Positions 58,280 through 64,000 of a stretch of 64,000 nucleotides of DNA are shown here, one piece after another. This stretch comes from Streptomyces sp. Ru72 (GTDB lineage: Bacteria > Actinomycetota > Actinomycetes > Streptomycetales > Streptomycetaceae), in assembly GCF_002920635.1 (NCBI RefSeq), contig NZ_PQSR01000001.1, forward strand, positions 124,001-188,000, in the 5' to 3' direction. Position 1 is the first letter of the stretch. Every line of letters begins with the position of its first letter. A model generated the notes under the pieces. It ran no database searches. It saw nothing but the letters and a program-made list of their open reading frames with translations, and was not told the origin of the DNA. Made by a program: the position numbers and the translations under genes.

Positions 58280-59046
58280 TCACGGGTGGGGGCCTGTCTT
58301 CGTGGTGCTGTGGTGCCGGAGTCGGATCGATCTAGGCCGCTGGCGCCAGGTGGCCGGTCGGGTCCAGCTCCTCGGCTCTTTTTTCGGTCGCCGGTGGTGG
58401 GTGCGTCGGCGGGGGCGTTCGCCGCCGAGCGACAGGGTGTGCAGCCACTTTCTGATCTTGCGGCGGTTGGCGTGGGCCAGTTGGAAGGCGAGCAGGATCG
58501 TTTGTGCTGCGATGCCGCGGATACGGCGGGAGCCCGCGGATTCGATGCCCTCGGCGAGGGGTTCTTGGCGTAGCCGTTGTAGCCCTCGACGCTGTTGCGG
58601 AGCCGGAAGTAGATCTTCTGCCATTCCGGGCCGCCGTAGTCCAGGGCTTGCCACTGCTTGGCGCCGGCTTCGGGGCTGACGGTGATCGTGCGCTGGCGGC
58701 AGACCTTGAGCGGACTGGTGGGGCTGGGTTCCGGGTCGATGAGGGGCAGGTGGATGCCGCGACCCATGCTGTAGGGCTTGATGGGGCACTGGGCCTTGCC
58801 TGCTGCGGCAGGGCACATCATCCGCTGGTAGAACAGCCGCCGTACGGCAGTGCCGCCACTCCGACGCAACTCCGGGCGGGGCCGCGGCGAGGTGAAGAAC
58901 CGTGCGTACGCGGCGTTGAGCCGGGCGCGGTCGGCGACGTCGGTCAGATAGGCCACCTTGGTCCAGCGGCGGATGTCCGCGCTGGCGTGGGCGCAGAGGT
59001 CGTCCACGATGTAGATCCGGGTGCTGCCGGGCGACGCGGTGCGGAT
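58280..59046 (-). pseudogene. Frameshifted transposase-like gene
   Basis: One frame encodes RIYIVDDLCAHASADIRRWT through to WQKIYFRLRNSVEGYNGYAKN, then near 58562 the similarity passes to the adjacent frame (PLAEGIESAGSRRIRGIAAQ; LLAFQLAHANRRKIRKWLHT), ending at 58280. The RNSVEGYNGYAK and C-terminal LAHANRRKIRKWLH features recall transposase/hypothetical genes of Streptomyces integrative elements. The gene is broken and N-terminally truncated. It lies just past tRNA-Leu, a usual integration target. Confidence 0.65.
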
Positions 59047-59367
59047 CATTGGTGCACAAGGTGGGGTGCCGCACCGCCTGGTCCCAACTGCTCGCGCCGG
59101 GCGTGGAAGCGGCGAGGCGAAGACCGCGGACATTCGGTCCACGACGACCGCCGCTTCCGACTGTGGCCCACCGTTCAACCGCCGACCGGCTGTGAGGGAT
59201 ACCGGCCACCCCTGAAAGGTGGACAGTGGACCGCAGCGATTGTCGTGCCACTGTGCCTGCGGCGGACGGCGACACGGCAGATCCGATCCCAGTGCCGCCA
59301 CGAACCGAATCGGCCGGCGTTTTCCTGCCGCGCCCTCCTGCATACCTGGCCATGTCCGGCGGCAGGA
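59047..59367. other. Remnant DNA between the pseudogene and the accessory operon
   Basis: 321 bp. The pseudogene frame stays open on the minus strand to about 59343, but the translation is not family-like. No terminator for the downstream operon stands out. Confidence 0.4.
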
Positions 59368-60228
59368 TCAGTCACCGGAGGTGGGCCGGTCGTTGATGAA
59401 GGAGTACAGCAGAGCGTTGACGAGGTCGGGGCGGGTGGCGAAGGCGAAGTGGTCGGCGCCGGGGAGTTCGGCCAGACGGGCGTGGGGGATGGTCTGGCGC
59501 AGGTGGAGGGAGACTCCGGAGGGGACTTCCTGGCCTCTGGTGCTGCTCATCAGCAGGGTGGGAGCGGTGATGGCGGGGAGCAGGTGGCGGTCGTCGTCCC
59601 GTGAGATGTTGTCGAAGAAGCCGAGCAGGGTCTCGACTCCCGCGTTGTAGCTCATCTCGCGGAACCAGGAGCCGAGTTCCGTGGCGCGAGCGGTGTCGAC
59701 GTCGGCGAAGACCAGGCCGGGGTCGAGGACGGCGTCGGTGATGCCCTCGATGCCGCCGTCGCGGGCGGCGTCGGTGAAGTGGGCGATGGCGGCGTCGTCG
59801 AAGCCGTGGGGCCAGTCGTCGCCGCGGCGGAACTTGGGGGAGCCGTTGAGGACGGCGAGCTTGCCGAGCAGGTCGGGGTGCTGGGCGGCGAATCGCAGTG
59901 CGACGTGCCCTGCCGATGCGAAGCCGACCACGGTGGGCTTCTCCAGGCGGAGGTGGGCGATGAGGGCCGCGAGGTCGGCGGTGTACAGGGCGGTGACGCT
60001 CTCCACGTCGGGGGGTAGTTTGTCGGAGGCTCCGTAGCCGCGCAGGTCGAGGAAGACGTTGCGAGCGTGGTGGTCGAAGAACTCCTGCTGGGCGGCCCAG
60101 GAGCGGGAGTCCAAAGGCAGGCCGTGCACCCAGACGATGGGGCGGCTGCCCGTACCGGTCTCGTAGAAGGCGATCCTGCCTCCCTCTACGTCGAGGTGGC
60201 GGGCCTGGTCGAAGCTGAGCGGAGGCAT
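59368..60228 (-). CDS. Alpha/beta-hydrolase-fold protein with altered nucleophile elbow
   Basis: A 286-residue protein starting ATG 60228 with AGGAG 9-13 nt upstream. It has the fold landmarks: oxyanion-type PIVWVHGLPLDSRSW, LDLRGYGASDKLP and the late histidine in LPGADHFAFATRP (about 265). At the nucleophile elbow, expected GHSxGG, it reads VVGFASAGHVAL, so the usual serine position is alanine, with serine one residue later. A classical acid at the late strand is also unclear (LLMSSTRGQEVPSG). It may be non-hydrolytic. It is last in the minus-strand operon. Confidence 0.82.
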   Translation of the reverse strand: MPPLSFDQARHLDVEGGRIAFYETGTGSRPIVWVHGLPLDSRSWAAQQEFFDHHARNVFLDLRGYGASDKLPPDVESVTALYTADLAALIAHLRLEKPTVVGFASAGHVALRFAAQHPDLLGKLAVLNGSPKFRRGDDWPHGFDDAAIAHFTDAARDGGIEGITDAVLDPGLVFADVDTARATELGSWFREMSYNAGVETLLGFFDNISRDDDRHLLPAITAPTLLMSSTRGQEVPSGVSLHLRQTIPHARLAELPGADHFAFATRPDLVNALLYSFINDRPTSGD

Positions 60229-60287
60229 GGTGGCGTGCTCCTGGCGTCGGGCGGGAGGTGCCGGGCGGCACCTCCCGCTGCGGGTGG

Positions 60288-61460
60288 TCACAGCCCGGTC
60301 GGGTAGGTGACGTTGTCCAGGCCGGGGACGGTCACCTTGGCGGGGTTGTTGTCGGCGGCGACGAGCTGGCTGACGGCGTAGTCCGTGACGGAGCCGGACA
60401 GGAGCTGGCGGGGGTCCTCCATGACCATCCGGAGGCGGGTGGTCATGGCGCGCCAGTCGTCGGGGCCGTGGATGACGGGCATCTCACTGATCTCGGTGAC
60501 GGACGGGTCGGAGATGTCGGGGACGGCGAGACGGCCGGGGGCGTAGCGGGGAAGCCCGGGGAACATCAGGTCGCCCAGTTCGACGGTGGCGCGGGTGTTG
60601 GACCAGATCTGGCGCAGGGGCTGCTCCAGGGCCGCCACCTTCGACAGGTCTCCGTCCAGCGGGGTGGTGAAGGTGGGGGCGTGGGGCGCCATGTAGAGGC
60701 GTTCGAGGGGGAGCTGGTAGCCGGAGGCGCCCAGGAGCATGGTGGCGACGCTGGAGGTGTTCCAGGTGACACCGGCGGTGGGGCGACCCTGCTTGCCAGC
60801 GATGACCACCATGGCCCGGCTCCAGTCGATCTGCTGCTCGCGGAACCAGTGGATGATGCGGCGGGAGATGTCCAGTCCGGTGAGGAAGAACGTGGCGATC
60901 ATCATGTGGTTGACGGTTCCGTGCCCCTCGGCCGTGCCCTTTTTCAGGTAGTCGGTGCGCAGGGCGGTGGCGTTGAGGCGGGTTTCGTCCTCCAGGGCGG
61001 CGCTGAGGAAGCGGTCGGTGACGGCGAAGGTGTAGTCGGCCATGTCGGCGATGGCCTGCTCGCGGCCGCGGTAGGTCTCGACGGCGATGGTGTCGCGCCA
61101 CAGTTCGGCACTGTTGGCCTCGCGGCTGCGCCGCACCTCGGTCAGCAGCCGCTCTGTTTCGTTGCGCCAGCCGGGATCCGCGTACTTCTCCCGCAGCTGT
61201 ACGAGGGTGGCGACGGCGGGGCCGAGGTGGGAGACGCCGGCGAGTTCCTTGAAGCCCTTGGTGGAGAAGCGGAAGCCCTCGACCGTGGGGGGCTTGCCAC
61301 CGCCGGGGTAGAGCGCGAAGTCGGTGCCGGTGGCGACGATCAGGGGTGCGTCGGCCGTGTCGGCGGCGGCGGTACGGGTCAGGTGGGAGCCGATGCTGGT
61401 GGGCCCGGCCGTGTAGGTGGTGAACAGGTCGACGAGCTCGGGGCTTTCGTTGGCGGCCAT
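60288..61460 (-). CDS. Unrecognised 390-residue cytoplasmic protein
   Basis: Starts ATG 61460 (AAGGAACC upstream). No signal peptide or membrane helix. Landmarks are an N-terminal segment (LVDLFTTYTAGPTSIGSHL), a Gly-rich LYPGGGKPPTVEGFRFSTKG, a helical centre with GHGTVNHMMIATFFLTGLDI and ISRRIIHWFREQQIDW, and a C-terminal half with VIHGPDDWRAMTTRLRMV. The histidine pairs could bind metal, but that is speculation. I do not recognise the family. It lies 59 nt upstream of the hydrolase-like gene and 44 nt after the EPTP gene, so one transcript is likely. Confidence 0.8.
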   Translation of the reverse strand: MAANESPELVDLFTTYTAGPTSIGSHLTRTAAADTADAPLIVATGTDFALYPGGGKPPTVEGFRFSTKGFKELAGVSHLGPAVATLVQLREKYADPGWRNETERLLTEVRRSREANSAELWRDTIAVETYRGREQAIADMADYTFAVTDRFLSAALEDETRLNATALRTDYLKKGTAEGHGTVNHMMIATFFLTGLDISRRIIHWFREQQIDWSRAMVVIAGKQGRPTAGVTWNTSSVATMLLGASGYQLPLERLYMAPHAPTFTTPLDGDLSKVAALEQPLRQIWSNTRATVELGDLMFPGLPRYAPGRLAVPDISDPSVTEISEMPVIHGPDDWRAMTTRLRMVMEDPRQLLSGSVTDYAVSQLVAADNNPAKVTVPGLDNVTYPTGL

Positions 61461-61504
61461 GGCGGTTCCTTGTCGTGGAGCGGTGCGGTGCGGAGCGGCG
61501 GGAT

Positions 61505-62599
61505 TCAGGGGGTGAAGCGGTAGAGGACGGTGCGGGCGGCGAAGCGCACGTCGGCGGTGAGACTGTGGGAGACCGCGATCAGCAGCCCCTCCTCGTCGTC
61601 GTGGATGACGGCGACGTCGGTGGCGCCCGTGGTGGGGAAGGTCTCCGTGCGTACCAGCTGCCCGTCGCGCCACTGGTAGATCTCGGAGTCGAGGTCGGTG
61701 GTCGGGTCGGCCGGAGTGCCTAGGACGAAGTTCACGCGCACGACGTACAAGGTCCCGTCCGGGGCCGGCACGACGGCGAACTCGCGCGCTCCCAGCCCGG
61801 GCAGCGTCTGATGGACGACGAAGCGGGAGCCGTCCCAGCGCAGCAGCTGCGACTCGCTCTGCAGCCGGGCCACCAGCAGGAAGAATTCGCCGTCGATGGC
61901 GAAGTGCACGAACGCGCGGCCGTGCCGGTCGGCCAGCTCCTGGTGCCACTGGAACTTCTCTCCGTCGAAGCGGTAGAGCACCGACGGACCGACATGCTCC
62001 GCGTGCGCCAGGAAGTGCTGGCCGTCGACTGCGAAGGCATGCCAGTTGTAGGCCCACTGGGAGTCGATGTCCTGGAAGTGGACGAAGCGTTCACCGTCCC
62101 AGACGAATATCGGGGAGGGCAGGTTGTCGTCCTCCTGCCCGGGGATGACCACTCCCTGGGCCAGGGCCAGGAAGTGACGGTCCTCGATCATGAAGTGCTT
62201 CCACTGCTTGGCGGCGAAGCTGTCGAAGGACTGGAACTCGACGAAGGAGCTGCCGTCCCATTCGAGCACACGTGAGGTGGCGGCGAACTGATAAGGGCCT
62301 TTACCGGTACGGATGCTTGCCACGGCGAGGAAGGAGCGGTCGCCGATACGGAAGAACTCCGCGTCCTCGCCGCCCGGCAACGACACGCGTTGGAACGGCT
62401 CGTACCCCTGGTCGCCTCGCTTGAGCAGCAGCAGGTCGGTGTCGCTGTCTCCCCCGTTCATGTCCACCGGGGTGCCCGGCACGTCATAGGCGAGCTGGGG
62501 AATGGCGAGCAGCCGCAGGCCGTCCAGGTCGAACGGCTCCACGCCCCGGGCGCCCGAGGTGGGGATGGACTGGAACTCGGTGAGGTGTGTGCTGGGCAT
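61505..62599 (-). CDS. EPTP/EAR-repeat beta-propeller protein
   Basis: A 364-residue protein starting ATG 62599 (GGAGAGG 11 nt upstream). It is built of about seven repeats of ~45 residues with the EPTP/EAR pattern: a strand ending in FLAVA or FLALA, then the signature W-D-G-x-x-F-V-x-F-Q (EWDGSSFVEFQSFDS; VWDGERFVHFQDIDS; RFDGEKFQWHQEL; RWDGSRFVVHQTL; QWRDGQLVRTETF). These fold into a seven-bladed propeller, seen mostly in animal proteins such as LGI1 and more rarely in bacteria. No signal peptide, so cytoplasmic or released otherwise. Probably a binding or scaffold partner. Confidence 0.82.
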   Translation of the reverse strand: MPSTHLTEFQSIPTSGARGVEPFDLDGLRLLAIPQLAYDVPGTPVDMNGGDSDTDLLLLKRGDQGYEPFQRVSLPGGEDAEFFRIGDRSFLAVASIRTGKGPYQFAATSRVLEWDGSSFVEFQSFDSFAAKQWKHFMIEDRHFLALAQGVVIPGQEDDNLPSPIFVWDGERFVHFQDIDSQWAYNWHAFAVDGQHFLAHAEHVGPSVLYRFDGEKFQWHQELADRHGRAFVHFAIDGEFFLLVARLQSESQLLRWDGSRFVVHQTLPGLGAREFAVVPAPDGTLYVVRVNFVLGTPADPTTDLDSEIYQWRDGQLVRTETFPTTGATDVAVIHDDEEGLLIAVSHSLTADVRFAARTVLYRFTP

Positions 62600-62697
62600 G
62601 GTTGTCGGGCCTCTCCGCAGGAAGTACGGGTGGTGGGTGCGTTGACCGGGCGCGGTCCGTGTCGACGTGTCGCCCCGGCGGCTGCCGTTGGGCCGGG

Positions 62698-64000
62698 TCA
62701 CCCGGGAAGGTCCGCCGACGGCAGGGCGAAGTTGTTGTCGAAGACGTGGTCGGGGTCGTAGCGCGACTTGAGGACCATGAGCCGGTCGAGCACCGCTCCG
62801 GGGAAGGCGTCCTGCAGCTGTCGTCGTCCCGTGCCCGTTTCGAAGCTCAGGTAGAGCCCCTTGAGGTGCGGGTGAAGCTGTTCCCAGTGCCGGTCGAGGT
62901 TCTTGCGCCCCGCCGGCAGGGTGGCGGCCATCAGCGAGAAGTTCTGCGTGCGGTGTGAGTAGGCCATCGCTGTCGAGGGCGTGTCGTTGACCGCTCCGCC
63001 GACTGACCGCAGCTGCACCATGGGCGCCCTTCCGGCCACCAGCAGTGACGCGATGGCCGCGGCGGCGGGCTCGGTGATGTGTTCCAGCAGCCCGGACCGC
63101 GACACCGTGAGCGGCTGCTGCGCGTGCTGCGCCGCGTGCGTGGCCGGCAGCAGTTGGTGGTACGGAGTGACGAAGGCCTGGTTCCGCAGCACGGGTCCGG
63201 CGGACAGCACGGGTGCGAGCGCCTTGCGCGCCGTCTCGGTGCCCGCCCCCGCGTGCACGGTCATCGCCTGGGCGACGGGCTGTCCACCGGGGCCCGCCAT
63301 GAGCGTCAGGAAGCTGGTGACCGTTCGGGGTGCCGCCTCCACGGCGGTCCCCCACCGGGTCAGGAACGCGGCTGTGTCCCCGGCGTCGAAAGTGGTGACC
63401 GCGGCGATCACGTCGCCCACCGGCTCGGCCTGGAACTCGAACGCCGTCGCGACCCCGAAGTTGGCTCCCGCGCCGCGCACCGCCCAGAACAGATCCGGGT
63501 CGTGATCGGCGTCCGTCCGCACCCGGGAGCCGTCCGCCAGGACCAGCTCGGCGGCGCGCATGCGATCGATGGTGAGGCCGTGCAGGCGGGACATGAGGCC
63601 GATACCGCCGGTGGTGGCCAGCCCGCCGACTCCGACGTCTCCGGTGTCTCCAGAGGACAGGGCCAGACCGTGGGGCGCGATCTGGGCGGCGACGTCTCCC
63701 CAGCGTGCTCCCGCCTCCACGCGTACCAGCCCGGATCGGGCGTCGAGCACCTTCACGGCATTGAGTGCGGAGAGGTCGACGACGATGCCGCCGTCGTTGG
63801 TGGAGCGGCCGCTGATGCCGTGGCCGCCGCTGCGCACGGTGAGGGGAAGCTGTGCGGTGCGGGCGTGGGCCAAGGCGGCTGCGATGTCCTCGTGATCGCG
63901 GACGCGTATCACGGCGGCCGGTGATCCGGTGCGGGTGTAGGTGTGCCGCACGTTGTCGTAGTCGCTGTCGCCCGGCCGGATCGCGACCGCGGCGAGACTG
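62698..64000 (-). CDS. FAD-linked oxidoreductase, BBE-like (N-terminus outside window)
   Basis: The frame is open to the right window edge, so the first residues are missing. The visible ~433 residues start SLAAVAIRPGDSDYDNVRHT. The PCMH FAD domain has LTVRSGGHGISGRSTNDGG with the histidine for covalent 8-alpha-FAD, and GDTGDVGVGGLATTGGIGLMSR. The latter has Thr where bicovalent members have Cys, so a single covalent link is expected. It ends with the BBE motif region RYDPDHVFDNNFAL. It is the first visible gene of the operon. Substrate unknown; such enzymes oxidise sugars, alkaloids and polyketides. Confidence 0.88.
   Translation of the reverse strand, partial: SLAAVAIRPGDSDYDNVRHTYTRTGSPAAVIRVRDHEDIAAALAHARTAQLPLTVRSGGHGISGRSTNDGGIVVDLSALNAVKVLDARSGLVRVEAGARWGDVAAQIAPHGLALSSGDTGDVGVGGLATTGGIGLMSRLHGLTIDRMRAAELVLADGSRVRTDADHDPDLFWAVRGAGANFGVATAFEFQAEPVGDVIAAVTTFDAGDTAAFLTRWGTAVEAAPRTVTSFLTLMAGPGGQPVAQAMTVHAGAGTETARKALAPVLSAGPVLRNQAFVTPYHQLLPATHAAQHAQQPLTVSRSGLLEHITEPAAAAIASLLVAGRAPMVQLRSVGGAVNDTPSTAMAYSHRTQNFSLMAATLPAGRKNLDRHWEQLHPHLKGLYLSFETGTGRRQLQDAFPGAVLDRLMVLKSRYDPDHVFDNNFALPSADLPG

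Overview
The window is high-GC actinobacterial DNA and holds the chromosomal replication origin of a Streptomyces. The gene order sigM-trxB-trxA, parB-parA-rsmG-jag-yidC-yidD-rnpA-rpmH, dnaA-oriC-dnaN-gnd-recF-DUF721-gyrB-gyrA-DUF3566 is the syntenic origin core of this genus. The origin between dnaA and dnaN carries many DnaA boxes, the ParB sites have the Streptomyces parS sequence, and many starts are GTG or TTG with strong GGAGG-type ribosome binding sites.

Layout. 1-6.3 kb: a 5'-truncated pseudokinase, a small secreted protein, an ECF sigma factor with its anti-sigma factor, thioredoxin reductase and thioredoxin, a GNAT acetyltransferase and a possible overlapping small membrane protein. 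6.3-12.3 kb (minus strand): parB, parA, rsmG, jag, yidC, yidD, rnpA, rpmH. 12.3-25.3 kb (plus strand): dnaA promoter, dnaA, oriC, dnaN, gnd, recF, a DciA-like gene, gyrB, gyrA and a DUF3566 membrane protein. 25.4-40.7 kb, between tRNA-Ile and tRNA-Ala, is the accessory part. It holds a tRNA-bounded mini-element remnant, a frameshifted membrane gene, a 1336-residue HTH/STAND-NTPase/14-WD40 protein, an FkbM methyltransferase, degenerate tandem repeats, a glycosyltransferase, a UTRA-domain regulator that has lost its DNA-binding core, a DLW-39-type micropeptide behind a perfect palindrome, a secreted protein, a Ser/Thr kinase and an XRE regulator.

41-57.3 kb returns to conserved core: DUF5324, cyclophilin, rhomboid protease, crgA, DUF881, three class E sortases with pabA, and the minus-strand growth and division operon fhaA-fhaB-PP2C-SEDS-pbpA-pknB. 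58-64 kb, after tRNA-Leu, is accessory again: a decayed transposase-like gene, then a four-gene minus-strand operon (FAD oxidoreductase cut by the window edge, EPTP/EAR-repeat propeller, an unrecognised 390-residue protein, and an alpha/beta-hydrolase-fold protein without the usual serine nucleophile). This is the most system-like uncharacterised unit in the window.

Replication, segregation and envelope growth are linked throughout. Five perfect and two one-mismatch parS sites surround the origin. DnaA boxes occur in oriC, before dnaA, before parA and between the rhomboid gene and crgA. PknB, PP2C and the FHA proteins sit in one operon with a SEDS/PBP pair, and the pseudokinase at the left edge resembles the domain fused to MurJ in mycobacteria. 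All product calls are from reading motifs by eye; no database search was run.
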